From Peteryoungia rhizophila (GTDB taxonomy: Bacteria; Pseudomonadota; Alphaproteobacteria; Rhizobiales; Rhizobiaceae), in the NCBI RefSeq assembly GCF_004912145.1, contig NZ_STGT01000001.1:124001-188000 (forward strand): a DNA stretch of 64,000 bases, given 5' to 3'. The translations under genes and the position numbers were made by a program. Under the pieces are notes generated by a model. It did no database searches and had not been told where the DNA came from. It saw nothing but the letters and a program-made list of their open reading frames with translations. This document shows, piece by piece, positions 49,521 through 59,639 of this stretch (its first letter is position 1; each line of letters starts with the position of its first letter).

Positions 49521-50792
49521 ATGAAGGTTTTGTTGATCGGTTCGGGTGGACGCGAACATGCGCTGGCCTGGAAGATTGCCCAGTCGCCTGATCTCACCAA
49601 GCTCTATGCCGCCCCCGGCAATCCCGGGATCGCCGAAGAAGCGGAACTGGTTGTCCTCGATACCGAGGATCACGCTGCTGTCGTCGCCTTCTGCAAGGAC
49701 AAGGCCATCGACTTCGTCGTCGTCGGGCCGGAAGCACCGCTGGTGGCGGGTATTGCCGACCGGCTGCGCGAGGCCGGGATCGCCGTCTTCGGACCTTCCG
49801 CCGCCGCGGCCCAGCTCGAAGGCTCCAAGGGCTTTACCAAGGATGTCTGCGCCCGGTTCAACATTCCGACCGGCGCCTACCAGCGCTTCAACAATGCGCC
49901 GAAAGCCAAGGCCTATGTGCGCGAGCAGGGGGCACCGATCGTCATCAAGGCCGACGGGCTGGCTGCCGGCAAGGGCGTGACGGTTGCGATGACGCTGGAC
50001 GAGGCGCTGGCGGCCATCGACGATTGCTTCGAGGGCGCATTTGGGGCTGCCGGTGCGGAAGTCGTGGTCGAAGCGTTCCTCGATGGCGAGGAAGCGAGCT
50101 TCTTCTGCCTCTCCGACGGAAAGTCACTGCTGCCGCTTGCGACCGCCCAGGACCATAAACGTGTGGGTGATGGCGATACCGGCCCGAACACCGGCGGCAT
50201 GGGTGCCTATTCGCCAGCACCGGTCATGACGGCAGAGATGGTCGAGCGGACGATGAAGGAAATCATCGAGCCGACCATGCGCGGCATGGCGGAGATGGGG
50301 CATCCCTTCCAGGGCGTGTTCTTTGCCGGGTTGATGATCACGGCCAAGGGTCCGGAACTGATCGAATACAATGTCCGCTTCGGCGATCCGGAATGCCAGG
50401 TGCTGATGATGCGGCTGAAGAGCGATCTGCTGCCGATCCTCCATGCTTCCGCCACCGGAACGCTGGATAAGGTGACGGCCGAGTGGAGCGACGATCCGGC
50501 GCTGACTGTGGTGCTGGCCTCGAAGGGCTATCCGGGCGCTTACGACAAGGCGACGCCCATGACTGCTGTGCCAGAGGCAGGCGATGGCGCGAAGGTCTTC
50601 CACGCCGGTACGGCGCTTAAGGATGGCCAATTGGTCGCGACCGGCGGGCGTGTGTTGAATGCCACGGCGCGTGGCGCAACGGTGGCCGAGGCCCAGGCTG
50701 CCGCCTATGGCCTGGTCGATGCCGTCCAGTGGGAGAACGGCTTCTGCCGCCGCGATATAGGCTGGCAGGCGATTGCACGCGAAAAGGCCTGA
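49521..50792 (+). CDS. purD: Phosphoribosylamine-glycine ligase
   Basis: This 423-residue enzyme makes glycinamide ribonucleotide in step two of purine biosynthesis. [20 protein letters not shown] at the start, the ATP-grasp segments ([37 protein letters not shown]), and [30 protein letters not shown] near the end are all classical. GGAGG lies seven bases upstream of the ATG at 49521. It is a single gene, divergent from tex. Confidence 0.97.
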   Translation: MKVLLIGSGGREHALAWKIAQSPDLTKLYAAPGNPGIAEEAELVVLDTEDHAAVVAFCKDKAIDFVVVGPEAPLVAGIADRLREAGIAVFGPSAAAAQLEGSKGFTKDVCARFNIPTGAYQRFNNAPKAKAYVREQGAPIVIKADGLAAGKGVTVAMTLDEALAAIDDCFEGAFGAAGAEVVVEAFLDGEEASFFCLSDGKSLLPLATAQDHKRVGDGDTGPNTGGMGAYSPAPVMTAEMVERTMKEIIEPTMRGMAEMGHPFQGVFFAGLMITAKGPELIEYNVRFGDPECQVLMMRLKSDLLPILHASATGTLDKVTAEWSDDPALTVVLASKGYPGAYDKATPMTAVPEAGDGAKVFHAGTALKDGQLVATGGRVLNATARGATVAEAQAAAYGLVDAVQWENGFCRRDIGWQAIAREKA

Positions 50793-50917
50793 TTTGCGGC
50801 CGTTTTCCGGGTTCTTCGGGAGAAAATCCGTCCGTTCGTTCAAATTTTACCAAAGCTCCTGACCGGATCGAAAGAAACGCTTGCTAACGTTCATCCCAAC
50901 AATCGGGGAAAAACGTG

Positions 50918-51367
50918 ATGCGCCGTATCGCTTCGACAGCCATGATCCTTGTCACTTCCATGATCGCCACGCCGGTCCTGGCGGGATCGATCTCGATCGT
51001 CACCGGAATGGCGGCGAGCCAGCCGAGCGTGCTCGAGATCGACTGTGCCCATTGCCCGGCACCGGTCGTGAAGGCATCCAAGTCAGATTACCAGGTGCCG
51101 ACTGTCCCCTCCGGCAGCCAGACGGCCGAAGTGGTCGATGTCAATGGCGAGAAGAAGCTGAAGCGGGTCGAAAGCTGGCTCGGCGGATCGCCGGTCGTGG
51201 TCTACACCTCGGCATCCGGCTGGGCGACCGACGGCTCGGCCATCGTCGCCGGCGCCTTGCCTTTGCAAAATGAAATCGACCATGATGCAACGACCGCTGC
51301 GGTCGACGCGCCCCAGGACGAGAAGCCTGCCCCGGCGCTGGCCGGTTTCGAACTTCGACTGAACTGA
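50918..51367 (+). CDS. Secreted protein, HPE1-like (plant virulence effector-like domain) candidate
   Basis: This 149-residue protein has a signal peptide (about residues 1-22, ending TPVLAG) and a CxxC pair (IDCAHCPAP). The segments SWLGGSPVVVYTSAS and the C-terminal FELRLN recall, from memory, the rhizobial proteins annotated as plant virulence effector HPE1-like; no effector role is shown by sequence. GGGG lies upstream of the ATG; a GTG three bases earlier is an alternative. A perfect 12-bp hairpin follows. Confidence 0.65.
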   Translation: MRRIASTAMILVTSMIATPVLAGSISIVTGMAASQPSVLEIDCAHCPAPVVKASKSDYQVPTVPSGSQTAEVVDVNGEKKLKRVESWLGGSPVVVYTSASGWATDGSAIVAGALPLQNEIDHDATTAAVDAPQDEKPAPALAGFELRLN

Positions 51368-51428
51368 TCCATTTCTCATCCGCCCGCCAAACGATCCGGG
51401 CGCGGCGGTCTCTCGTGGTCGACACGGA

Positions 51429-51459
51429 CATAACGCCCGGCCCAGTCCCGGGCGTTATG
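51429..51459 (+). terminator. Hairpin after the secreted-protein gene
   Basis: CATAACGCCCGG and CCGGGCGTTATG form a 12-bp perfect stem with a 7-base loop, 61 bases after the stop, without T-run. It probably ends the transcript or protects its 3' end. Confidence 0.6.
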
Positions 51460-51642
51460 CCGTAGGCACCCCCAGATTTTACCAGTATATTTTTATAGCG
51501 CCATATATTCAGGTGCTTAAAGTCATCTCAATCTTTGGCGATGAGACTCTGTCGCAATCCGTCGACACATGAAGTGCCGATCCTGTTCGCTTGTTCCTCC
51601 CCCGGCGCCCGAACCGCTCGACAGACGAAAGCTTCCCTCGCC

Positions 51643-53463
51643 ATGAAGAATCTCAGGATTTCACTTCAGCTCATCATGCTGATCGGTGGACTGATGGCCG
51701 CCTTTGCGGCAGCTACCTTTTTCCAGGTCCGCTCCTCCACCGAAACCATTTACGAACAGCGCTACGAACTCCTGAGAACCCAGGTCGAGTCGGCGCTCTC
51801 CGTGATGAAGGACTACAACGAGCGGGCCGCCGCCGGTGAGTTCACGGTCGAAGAGGCGCAGAAGCTCGCTTATGGCCAGGTCGGCAAGATGCGATTCGAG
51901 CCGGATGGCTATTTCTTCGCCTATGACTACGACGTCGTGATGGTCTTCCATCCGAACACCAAGCTGGTCGGCAATTCCAGCAAGGGCAAGGGCGATACGA
52001 ACGGCTTCCTCTACCGCGACGAACTGGTCAAGCTGGGCCGCGCCGGCGGTGGCTTCGTCGAATTCATCGGCCCGAAACCAGGTCAGGATCCGAACGACTA
52101 CAGCTTCCCCAAGGCCGCCTATGGCAAGGCCTTCGAGCCCTGGAACCTCGTCGTCGTCACCGGTCTCTACACGGACGACCTGAAGGCCGAAATCCGCTCC
52201 AGCATCATCAAGACCGTCAGCCTGTCCGTCGGGATCTTCCTGTTCGCCCTGATCGCCGCATTCTTCGTCATTCGCAACATCACCAAGCCGCTCAAGGCCA
52301 TCCATGATGCGCTCGAAGCTGTTGCCGACGAGAATGTCGATATCGCCATTCCGCACACGGACATGGGCAACGAGATCGGCATGATGGCCAAGGCGACCAA
52401 GAGCCTGCAGGACAAGGTACGAGAGCGCCACGCCATGACCGCCCGCCAGGAAGAGCAGCAGCGTGAGCTCGACAGCGAGCGCAGCCAAAATGCCGAGGCG
52501 CAGCTTTCCGAAGCGCGTCAGCAGGCGCACGTCGTCTCGACCATCGGCCAGTCGCTCGAACTTCTCGCCGATGGCGATTTGACCGTGCGCTGCGCCGATC
52601 TCGGCCCGAAATATGCCGGTCTGCGCGACAACTTCAACGAAGCGCTCGCCCGCCTCGAAGAAGCCATGGCCCGCGTCAACCTCAAGGGCAACGACATCGC
52701 CGTTTCGAAGGAAGAGATCCGTCGGGCGTCCGGCGAACTCGCCACCCGCACCGAGCGTCAGGCCGCCAATCTCGAAGAGACCTCGGCTGCCCTCGACGAA
52801 CTGACCGTTGCCGTCCGCCAGACGGCAGACGGTGCACGTGAAGCGGCCAACCGCGTCGGCTCGGTCAGCGCCGAGGCCCGCCAGAGCGACGAGATCGTCA
52901 CCAAGGCGATCAACGCGATGAGCGGTATCGAGCAGTCCTCCGCCGAGATCACCAAGATCATCGGCGTGATCGACGAGATCGCCTTCCAGACCAACCTTCT
53001 GGCGCTCAATGCCGGTGTCGAAGCGGCGCGCGCCGGTGAAAGCGGCAAGGGTTTTGCCGTCGTCGCCCAGGAAGTGCGTGAACTGGCCCAGCGCTCCGCG
53101 GCTGCCGCCAAGGAAATCAAGGACCAGATCGCCCGATCGTCCGCCCAGGTCGAACAGGGCGTGCAGCTGGTCGGCCAGACGGGCGAAGCGCTGAAGCGCA
53201 TCTCCGGCCAGATCGCCAGCGCCAACGATATCGTCTCGAAGATCTCGCACAGCGCGCAGGAGCAGGACACGACCCTTCGGTCGATCTCGTCCGCGGTCAA
53301 CCAGCTCGATACGGCGACCCAGCAGAACGCGGCCATGGCCGAGGAAACGACGGCTTCGGCCGAGGTTCTCGCCAACGACACCGGCGACCTGCTCGAGCTG
53401 ATCCGTGGCTTCAAGACCAGCCAGTCGGGGGCCGGCCAGCAGCAGTATCGCATGGCGAGCTGA
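51643..53463 (+). CDS. Methyl-accepting chemotaxis protein with single-Cache sensor
   Basis: This 606-residue chemoreceptor has a membrane helix (about residues 8-28), a periplasmic single-Cache domain (about 35-185; [20 protein letters not shown] and [15 protein letters not shown]), a second membrane helix (about 190-210), HAMP, and the signalling domain with [20 protein letters not shown]. Small Cache domains of this kind often sense carboxylic acids or amines. The ATG at 51643 gives the normal start; the ribosome site is weak. An open frame on the opposite strand (51661-53250) is a shadow. Confidence 0.95.
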   Translation: MKNLRISLQLIMLIGGLMAAFAAATFFQVRSSTETIYEQRYELLRTQVESALSVMKDYNERAAAGEFTVEEAQKLAYGQVGKMRFEPDGYFFAYDYDVVMVFHPNTKLVGNSSKGKGDTNGFLYRDELVKLGRAGGGFVEFIGPKPGQDPNDYSFPKAAYGKAFEPWNLVVVTGLYTDDLKAEIRSSIIKTVSLSVGIFLFALIAAFFVIRNITKPLKAIHDALEAVADENVDIAIPHTDMGNEIGMMAKATKSLQDKVRERHAMTARQEEQQRELDSERSQNAEAQLSEARQQAHVVSTIGQSLELLADGDLTVRCADLGPKYAGLRDNFNEALARLEEAMARVNLKGNDIAVSKEEIRRASGELATRTERQAANLEETSAALDELTVAVRQTADGAREAANRVGSVSAEARQSDEIVTKAINAMSGIEQSSAEITKIIGVIDEIAFQTNLLALNAGVEAARAGESGKGFAVVAQEVRELAQRSAAAAKEIKDQIARSSAQVEQGVQLVGQTGEALKRISGQIASANDIVSKISHSAQEQDTTLRSISSAVNQLDTATQQNAAMAEETTASAEVLANDTGDLLELIRGFKTSQSGAGQQQYRMAS

Positions 53464-53487
53464 GTCTGGACGACATCAGAGATTTGG

Positions 53488-53520
53488 GGCCGTCGGAGCA
53501 ATCCGACGGCCTCTTGCTTT
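53488..53520 (+). terminator. Rho-independent terminator of the second chemoreceptor
   Basis: GGCCGTCGGA, loop GCAA, TCCGACGGCC, then TCTTGCTTTT: a 10-bp stem followed by a T-rich stretch, 24 bases after the stop. The DUF523 gene converges right behind it. Confidence 0.8.
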
Positions 53521-54015
53521 TCAGGCGGTACCGTCCACCCGGGCTGCGAGCCTGTCGAGTTCGCGGTCTGAGAAAACCTCGATACCGGCTTGGCACATCA
53601 AGGCCGCCGTGACGCCGAAGCCGGGATGGCGGATGCCGGAGAAGGAGCCGTCATAGATGAAGCCGGAGCCGCAGGACGGGCTTCCATCGATGAGGAGTGC
53701 GAAACGACAGTTCTCGTCCTGCGCAAAGGCAACCGCCCTCTTCCCGCCTTCGATGAATTCCGCCGTCACATCGCCGCCCGTCACCTCCAGCACGCGTGCG
53801 CGGCCGGCCAGCACATCCTCGCCATTCATGCCGCCTTCGATCTCCGCCGGCGGACGCGGGGTCGACAGGCCACCGGCCTGTTCGGGACAATAGCCGACGA
53901 GGCGACCCTCGGCCTTCCAGCGCTCGATCAGCGGATCATGCAACGGCTTGCCCTTGCCGTCATAGCGGACGGGGCGGCCGAGCAGGCAGGCGCTGATGAG
54001 GATCTTGGGTGGCAT
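53521..54015 (-). CDS. DUF523 domain protein
   Basis: This 164-residue protein matches DUF523: ILISACLLGRPVRYDGKGKP near the start, YCPEQAGGLSTPRPPAEI, and LLIDGSPSCGSGFIYDG, with conserved cysteines that may bind a metal or cluster. From memory, related proteins are linked to 2-thiouracil desulfidase activity, but this protein's activity is unknown. I chose the ATG at 54015; an in-frame ATG at 54024 also exists. It lies next to a ParDE toxin pair on the same strand. Confidence 0.85.
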   Translation of the reverse strand: MPPKILISACLLGRPVRYDGKGKPLHDPLIERWKAEGRLVGYCPEQAGGLSTPRPPAEIEGGMNGEDVLAGRARVLEVTGGDVTAEFIEGGKRAVAFAQDENCRFALLIDGSPSCGSGFIYDGSFSGIRHPGFGVTAALMCQAGIEVFSDRELDRLAARVDGTA

Positions 54016-54020
54016 GGAGA

Positions 54021-54320
54021 TCATTCGTCTAGCATGCGCGAGATGTCTGCGCGCTCGTGAATGATACGAACGACCTCGACCATGCTATCCGCAAGAATTA
54101 TATAGAAAATCAGATGTGAACCGGACCGGCGGCGGCGATAGCCTTGTCGAAGTGTGCCCATATCGGTACCCGAATACGGATGAGTTCCGATTTCGGCAAT
54201 CGTACCCAGGATTTGCTTCAGGTAGTGCTCCGCCTGGGCCTCGGACCAACGATCCCGCGTGTAGTCACCGATATCGAGAAAGTCTAGTCGCGCTGCAGGA
54301 CTGAGCCGGATCTCAAACAC
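54021..54320 (-). CDS. parE: ParE/RelE family toxin
   Basis: This 99-residue protein matches ParE-type toxins: FEIRLSPAARLDFLDIGDYTRDRW at the start, then EIGTHPYSGTDMGTLRQGYRRRRSGSHLIFYIILADSMVEVVRIIHERAD, with the conserved FY..VVRILH pattern. ParE toxins poison DNA gyrase; RelE relatives cleave mRNA, and fold alone does not say which. It overlaps the antitoxin gene by eight bases. Confidence 0.88.
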   Translation of the reverse strand: MFEIRLSPAARLDFLDIGDYTRDRWSEAQAEHYLKQILGTIAEIGTHPYSGTDMGTLRQGYRRRRSGSHLIFYIILADSMVEVVRIIHERADISRMLDE

Positions 54321-54564
54321 GGCTTTTCCATCTTTCCCAAACGGAAGTCATTAGATCTTCTGGATCGAAAGAAACGGAGGGCCCACTGTTCTCCCCCTCG
54401 ATCAGCGCGTTGCGCAGCCATTCGATCCGGGCCTGCTCCTCCTTCAGAAGCTGCAAACCGGCCTCAACCACTTCTTCGGCCGATTTGAACTCGCCGCTTT
54501 CGAGCTGGGCATCGATAAAGCTGTCATAGGGTTCGGCGATGGTCACCTGGACGGGCTTGTTCAT
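54313..54564 (-). CDS. parD: ParD-type antitoxin
   Basis: This 83-residue protein has a ParD-like ribbon-helix-helix start (PVQVTIAEPYDSFIDAQLESGEFKSAEEVVEAGLQLLKEE, about residues 4-45) and a C-terminal segment (IEWLRNALIEGENSGPSVSFDPEDL) that wraps the toxin. GGAGG lies upstream of the ATG at 54564. It is upstream of and overlaps the toxin gene, the usual parDE order, and represses the operon in known pairs. Confidence 0.85.
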   Translation of the reverse strand: MNKPVQVTIAEPYDSFIDAQLESGEFKSAEEVVEAGLQLLKEEQARIEWLRNALIEGENSGPSVSFDPEDLMTSVWERWKSRV

Positions 54565-54637
54565 GCGGGTGGCCTCCGGCTTTCTTCGCGTCAAGAGTAA
54601 CACAAGATATCGAGGTCGGAAAACGGTCACTAGAACT

Positions 54638-54660
54638 GAAAAACCCCGCCGAAGCGGGGT
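54638..54660 (-). terminator. Rho-independent terminator of glyS
   Basis: On the minus strand ACCCCGC, loop TTCG, GCGGGGT, then TTTTTC. It is just past the glyS stop. The TTCG tetraloop and T-run make it a strong intrinsic terminator. Confidence 0.85.
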
Positions 54661-54669
54661 CTCAAATCG

Positions 54670-56823
54670 TCAGCCTGTGATCTTGGAGAAGTCCGCGACC
54701 GTTGCCGTCGCCTCGCGGATCGCCTTCAAGAGGGCGAGGCGGTTGGCGCGGATGGCGGCGTCCTCGTCGTTGACCAGGACGTCCTCGAAGAACTTGTCGA
54801 CCGGGCCGCGCAGTGTCGAGAGCGCCTGCATGGCGGAGCGGAAGTCTTCCGCGGCGACCGCGTCAGCAGCCGATTTCGACGCCGACTGAATGGCCGCGAA
54901 GAGGGATTTTTCGGCGTCGAGCTTGAGCAACGCCTCCGAGACGCCATCGGCGACGACGGTGCCCTTCTTCTCTTCGGCAGTCAGCAGCTGGGTGGCGCGC
55001 TTGGTGCCGGCCAGCAGGTTCAGGCCGTCTTCCGAGGTGATGAAGGCGGTCAAGGCTTCGGCCTTGCGGGCGACCATCAGCAGGTCGTCGGCCTCGGGCG
55101 TCAGCACGGCATCGATGATGTCGTGGCGGGCGCCCTGGTCGCGCAGGTAGACCTTGAGACGGTCGTGGAAGAAGGAGAGGAGGTCGGCATCCTTGGCAAC
55201 CGAGGCGATCGGTAGACGGATACCCTTCTCCAAAATCATGCGTACCACGCCGAGCGCCGCACGACGCAGCGCATACGGATCCTTCGAGCCGGTCGGCTTC
55301 TCGTCGATCGCCCAGAAGCCGACAAGCGTATCCAGCTTGTCGGCGAGCGCGACGGTGAGGCCGACGTTGTCTTCCGGCAGGCGGTCCGAAGGGCCGTTCG
55401 GCTTCCAGTGGTCTTCGATGGCAGCGGCGACGGAGGCATCTTCGCCCTGCAGGAGCGCATATTTGCGCCCCATGGCGCCCTGGAGTTCGGGGAATTCGCC
55501 GACGGCTTCGGTGCGCAGGTCGGCTTTCGCCAGCACCACGGCGCGGTCGACGAGGGCGGCATCAGCGCCAACGATCGGGGCCAGCACCTTGGCCAGTTCG
55601 CGAATGCGGGCGACGCGCTCCCCTTGCGTGCCGAGCTTGGCGTGGAAGGTGACGTTCAGCGCATCGAGCTTCGCCATACGCTGGTCGAGCGGCTTCTTGA
55701 GATCCAGGTCGAATTTGGCGGCCGAGGCCGTCAGCGTATCGAGGTCGGGCAGGTCGCCCTGGTCGCGCTTCCAGAAATGCAGAGCATCCGACAGGCGGGC
55801 GCGCACGACCTTGCCGTTGCCATGCATGATTTCCTTGCCGCCATCGGTGGCCTGGATGTTGGAAATCAGGATGAAATGGTTGGAGAGCTTGTCGGTCTCG
55901 CCTTGCGGCCGCACGACAAAGCACTTCTGGTTGGTCTTGATCGTCAGGCGGATGATCTCGGCCGGGATCGAGAGGTAATCCTCTTCAAACGTGCCGAGCA
56001 GAACCTGCGGCCATTCGACAAGGCCGGAGACTTCCTCCAGCAGGCCCTCGTCCTCGACGAGTTCGAGACCATTGGCGAAGGCGATGTCGCGGGCGTCGTG
56101 CAAGATCATGTCCTTGCGGCGCTCGGCATCGAGGATAACCTTGGCGCGTTCCAGGTTGGTGACGTAGTCGTCGAAGCGGCGCACGGTGATGGCGTCGGGC
56201 GCGTGGAAGCGGTGGCCATAGGTGATGTTCGAGGCGACGATACCGTCGATCTCGAAGGGGATGACCTGGACTTCGTCATGCTCGGGGCCGAAGGTGCAGA
56301 CGATCGACTGCAGCGGGCGGACCCAGCGCAGGCTTTCCATGCCCTTGCCCTCGATGCCGCCATAGCCTGAGCCCTTGGGCATAGAGGCAAAGCCTGATCG
56401 CATCGATTTGGGCCAGGGGAAGGTCCGGATGATGCCGGGCATGACATCGGCAATGATCTCTTCCGCCGCACGGCCGGGCTTTTCCAGATAGGCGACGTAG
56501 AAATCGCCCTTCTTCGGATCGGTCTTGATGATCGCCTGATCGATCGAAGTGAGGCCGGCGCCGCGCAAAAAGCCGTCGATCGCACCCTGGGGGGCAGAGA
56601 TGCTCGGACCCTTCTTCTCTTCCTTGACGTCGGCCGAGCGGGCGGTGAGGCCACGGATATCCAGCGTCAGGCGGCGCGGCGTCCAGTATTCGCGCGCGCC
56701 CTCATAGGTCAGACCCGCATCGACCAGCGCATCGGTGACCATCTTCTTCAGATCGCCAGCCGCCTTGCGCTGCATGCGGGCCGGGATTTCTTCGGAGCGG
56801 AGTTCGAGCAGGAGATCGGGCAT
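54670..56823 (-). CDS. glyS: Glycyl-tRNA synthetase beta subunit
   Basis: This 717-residue beta subunit of the heterotetrameric glycyl-tRNA synthetase starts [20 protein letters not shown] and shows the family blocks [19 protein letters not shown] and [17 protein letters not shown]. The HD-like region of the beta subunit follows, and the C-terminal anticodon-binding-like domain is about residues 560-690. It pairs with GlyQ, encoded 5.4 kb upstream on the same strand. Start at the ATG at 56823. Confidence 0.95.
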   Translation of the reverse strand: MPDLLLELRSEEIPARMQRKAAGDLKKMVTDALVDAGLTYEGAREYWTPRRLTLDIRGLTARSADVKEEKKGPSISAPQGAIDGFLRGAGLTSIDQAIIKTDPKKGDFYVAYLEKPGRAAEEIIADVMPGIIRTFPWPKSMRSGFASMPKGSGYGGIEGKGMESLRWVRPLQSIVCTFGPEHDEVQVIPFEIDGIVASNITYGHRFHAPDAITVRRFDDYVTNLERAKVILDAERRKDMILHDARDIAFANGLELVEDEGLLEEVSGLVEWPQVLLGTFEEDYLSIPAEIIRLTIKTNQKCFVVRPQGETDKLSNHFILISNIQATDGGKEIMHGNGKVVRARLSDALHFWKRDQGDLPDLDTLTASAAKFDLDLKKPLDQRMAKLDALNVTFHAKLGTQGERVARIRELAKVLAPIVGADAALVDRAVVLAKADLRTEAVGEFPELQGAMGRKYALLQGEDASVAAAIEDHWKPNGPSDRLPEDNVGLTVALADKLDTLVGFWAIDEKPTGSKDPYALRRAALGVVRMILEKGIRLPIASVAKDADLLSFFHDRLKVYLRDQGARHDIIDAVLTPEADDLLMVARKAEALTAFITSEDGLNLLAGTKRATQLLTAEEKKGTVVADGVSEALLKLDAEKSLFAAIQSASKSAADAVAAEDFRSAMQALSTLRGPVDKFFEDVLVNDEDAAIRANRLALLKAIREATATVADFSKITG

Positions 56824-56961
56824 CGATTGAGACTTTTTCGCTTGTTGCAGAAGGCTGCGGCGGACTTAGCAAGCCGCGCGGCAAAAGTCATCCATGGATG
56901 CGTGCAAAATGGCGGGTGGATCAGGCGGCGGACAATGGGATCATCAGCATTCAGCCAGTGG

Positions 56962-57013
56962 TCACCCCCACCCGCCGCTTCGCGGCGACCTCCCCCCTCA
57001 AGGGGGAGGTGGG
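56962..57013. repeat. Dispersed palindromic repeat, arm B copy 2
   Basis: Same unit as 11209-11261 and 57651-57701 (TCACCCCCACCCGCCGCTT start, CCTCCCCCCTCAAGGGGG end), here in B-then-A order relative to arm A. Lies in the gap between glyS and the DUF559 gene. Confidence 0.8.
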
Positions 57014-57031
57014 TGGTGCGACGCCAGCGTC

Positions 57032-57553
57032 TCAACCACCCTCCCCTTGAGGGGGAGGGTCGGAGCGAAGCTCCAGGGTGGGGTGATCCGGCGGAGGCTG
57101 ACGAACAGTGTTGGATGCTGGCACCGATCCGGGCCGGGCCGTTCTGCTGGAAGGCCAGACATTCGGGTGCAGTTCGAAGAATATCTCGCGTTCGCGGACC
57201 GCAGCGTAGATTGTGTCCAAGACGGCTTCGAGTTCCGTCAGAACTTCGGCGTTCCAGAAGCGGATCACTTTGTATCCCTGCTTCTCCAGAAAGGACGTCC
57301 GTGCAGCATCTCGCACCAATTCAGCATCCTTGGCATGCTGAGAGCCATCCAGTTCAATGATCAGCCCGATCTGGTGACAAGCGAAATCCGCGATGTAGGG
57401 CCCGATCGGAACCTGGCGACGGCAATGGCTACCGTCGATGGGAATGCGCCAGAGATGGCGCCAGAGTTTTCGCTCGGCATCCGTGCTGGTAGATCGCAGA
57501 CGCTTGGCATTGGCGCGGCGAAAGCGATCCATGGAAGTGGGAGGTCTGGGCAT
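57032..57553 (-). CDS. DUF559 domain protein (Vsr-like endonuclease fold)
   Basis: This 173-residue protein has the DUF559/restriction-endonuclease-like fold: RSTSTDAERKLWRHLW, then RRQVPIGPYIADFACHQIGLIIELDGSQH (the PD-(D/E)XK-like D..E core, about residues 48-76) and KQGYKVIRFWNAEVL. It is related to very-short-patch repair nucleases, with unknown substrate. The last about 14 codons (PTLELRSDPPPQGEGG) are read out of palindromic repeat arm A, so the natural C-terminus was probably lost or replaced. It lies between two repeat copies. Start at 57553 is my choice; the ribosome site is weak. Confidence 0.75.
   Translation of the reverse strand: MPRPPTSMDRFRRANAKRLRSTSTDAERKLWRHLWRIPIDGSHCRRQVPIGPYIADFACHQIGLIIELDGSQHAKDAELVRDAARTSFLEKQGYKVIRFWNAEVLTELEAVLDTIYAAVREREIFFELHPNVWPSSRTARPGSVPASNTVRQPPPDHPTLELRSDPPPQGEGG
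57036..57083. repeat. Dispersed palindromic repeat, arm A copy 2
   Basis: Same unit as 11130-11177 (CCACCCTCCCCTTGAGGG start, CTCCAGGGTGGGG end, one base variant). It lies inside the 3' end of the DUF559 gene and supplies its C-terminal codons. Confidence 0.8.
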
Positions 57554-57650
57554 GTCGCTGGTTCCCGAACCGTCATCTGTCCATGGAACTTCGAATCTCA
57601 GCGCGTTGCAACTCCGGGGATTGAGGGGAAATGCGAGAGCTTGGCCAGGA

Positions 57651-57701
57651 TCACCCCCACCCGCCGCTTTGCGGCGACCTCCCCCTCTAGGGGGAGGTGG
57701 G
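57651..57701. repeat. Dispersed palindromic repeat, arm B copy 3
   Basis: Third copy of arm B (TCACCCCCACCCGCCGCTT start, CCCCTCTAGGGGG inner hairpin with a small variation), three bases from the DUF2207 stop codon. It forms the right boundary of the segment holding the DUF559 gene. Confidence 0.75.
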
Positions 57702-57704
57702 TGA

Positions 57705-59639
57705 TCACCACCCTCCCCCACCGCCGCCGCCGCCGCCGCCGCCGGAGGAGCCGCCGGAGAAGCCTGAGGAGGACGAGGAACTGGAAGGGGGTGGTGTCGG
57801 GATGGTCGAAGCAATCGTCGAGGCCATGGACGACGAGAAGCCGCCGATGCGGTCACCGAAGCCCCCGGGATTGCTGCCATGATACCAGACCGGGCTGTAG
57901 GCGGCGGCTGCAGCGCCGGCGGCGGCCGTCGCAAGCCAGGTCTCAAACGTTTGCGACCAGGGCTTTTCGACGCCCAGCGCGACAGCATAGGGCAAGAGCT
58001 TTTCGAAGTGGCTGGGCGACATGGTCGGGGCGCCTGCCATGTTCATGCGGTCCTTTTCGGCGAGCGTCAGATAGATGCGCAGACCCTCGATGCCATCCAT
58101 CAGTTTGCGGCCGAGCGGCGTCGGCGCGCCCATGAGGTAGAAGAAGAGCAGGTTCACCAGGAGGATGCCGCCGAAGGCGATGAGGACCGGGAACTGGTGG
58201 GTGGATTCGAGATTCATCCACATGGAGATCAGCATCAGACCCATGGTGGAGAGCGCGACGAAGCCGATGAGGGAGAGCGCCACGATGGTGATGATCTTGC
58301 TGAATAGGGAGCGCCCGCGGCGCAGGCTGCGCCCCAAACCGATTGTGAAGGTGCCGAAGAACAGCGAAAAGAAGGTCGGCACGAAGATCAGCGCGTAGAC
58401 GTCCTCGTTGAGGTCGCCGAAAATGAAGAGGGCGGCGACCACGGCGATCGAGAGGCCGATGCCGAGCGAGGTGTAGCCGGCATTGCCCTTGTAATACTTG
58501 TTGCGGTGTTCCTTTTCGATCGCCTGGCGGAAGCGATTGCCGACCGATTGCACCTTCTTGCCGTTGGCCTTGTCGATGACGAGCGTGTCATCGGCCGAGG
58601 GTATCTCGGCGATCAGGGCTGCCTGCCCCGCCGGTAGCTTGCCGTCCACCGGCTTTGCCGTTCGGCGGATGGTGATGCTTCTTTCGAGATCGTCGAGCTC
58701 GACATAGCCCTTGACCGCGAGGTCGAGCGCGGAGGCCGAGAGCGCTGTCCAGCCGGCACCGGAAAAGCCGGTGTTGTCGATATAATTGACCAGTGCCGGC
58801 GAGATACCATCGGGCGGATCCCAGCGCGGAACGACGACGCCCTTCGCGGGATCACGGCCGACTTTGAGCCAGGAGCGGAGGTAATAGAGGAAGATGACGG
58901 CGAGGCCGCCGAAGCCGATAATGGTGTTGAGGTTGTCGCGGATGAACCACCAGGTGCTGTCTTCCGACGTGGGCGCTGCGACCACCCCCTTGCCGAAGGC
59001 GAGCACGATGGTCAGGCCTTCGGCCGGGCCGAGCGGCTCTGTCGTTTCGAATTCCAGGCCGTCTGAGCCCGGGATCTCGCGGGCATCCTGCGCAGTCGAG
59101 CCGGAAGGGCCGGTATAGACAGTGGTTCTCGTCGGCACCGCATCGTTCGGCAAGGCAACTCTAGCACTCGCCTCTTCGATCGGGAAGAGCCAGCCATTGC
59201 CGGTGACGTTCCAGTAGAGTTCGTCGTGATCGTCGAAATAGCGGATCTGGCGGCCGGTGCGGTAGGTGATGGTGTAAGTGTATTCGCCCGGCTGCAGGAG
59301 GACATCGCCGGAGCCGGCATAAATGCGGATGCCGCCGCTCACCGACTCGGTGTGATTGGCTTCCGGCCGACCGTCGCGCTCGACCGAAATCAGCTCGAAA
59401 TCGACCTTCTGGCGGTAGCCCCGCGCGTCCTGCGCGTAGAGCGGAAAATCGCGGAAAATGCCGCGCCTGATCTCATTGCCTTCGGCATTGACCGTGATCG
59501 TCTCCGTCACCTCGACCGTAGCGTCAGGCAGGACGGTGATGTCGGCATTGTAGTCGCGGATCACCTCTTCGGCCTGCGCGCCGCATGCCATCCAGATGAG
59601 GAGAAGGAAGGCGGAGCACAGGCGGAAGAGCGTGGTCAT
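57705..59639 (-). CDS. DUF2207 family membrane protein
   Basis: This 644-residue protein has a signal peptide (about residues 1-23, ending GAQAEE), a large extracytoplasmic beta-rich domain (about 24-250; [20 protein letters not shown]), several membrane helices in the middle and towards about residue 500, and a Ser-run plus Gly-run tail ([12 protein letters not shown] then eleven Gly and a final Trp) typical of DUF2207. It belongs with LemA in a conserved pairing of unknown function, here separated by aroA. Its ATG overlaps the aroA stop by four bases. Confidence 0.85.
   Translation of the reverse strand: MTTLFRLCSAFLLLIWMACGAQAEEVIRDYNADITVLPDATVEVTETITVNAEGNEIRRGIFRDFPLYAQDARGYRQKVDFELISVERDGRPEANHTESVSGGIRIYAGSGDVLLQPGEYTYTITYRTGRQIRYFDDHDELYWNVTGNGWLFPIEEASARVALPNDAVPTRTTVYTGPSGSTAQDAREIPGSDGLEFETTEPLGPAEGLTIVLAFGKGVVAAPTSEDSTWWFIRDNLNTIIGFGGLAVIFLYYLRSWLKVGRDPAKGVVVPRWDPPDGISPALVNYIDNTGFSGAGWTALSASALDLAVKGYVELDDLERSITIRRTAKPVDGKLPAGQAALIAEIPSADDTLVIDKANGKKVQSVGNRFRQAIEKEHRNKYYKGNAGYTSLGIGLSIAVVAALFIFGDLNEDVYALIFVPTFFSLFFGTFTIGLGRSLRRGRSLFSKIITIVALSLIGFVALSTMGLMLISMWMNLESTHQFPVLIAFGGILLVNLLFFYLMGAPTPLGRKLMDGIEGLRIYLTLAEKDRMNMAGAPTMSPSHFEKLLPYAVALGVEKPWSQTFETWLATAAAGAAAAAYSPVWYHGSNPGGFGDRIGGFSSSMASTIASTIPTPPPSSSSSSSGFSGGSSGGGGGGGGGGGW

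Noticed and set aside
51661..53250. 529-codon open frame antisense to the second chemoreceptor gene
   Set aside because: Shadow of the MCP signalling domain; no ribosome site or domain.
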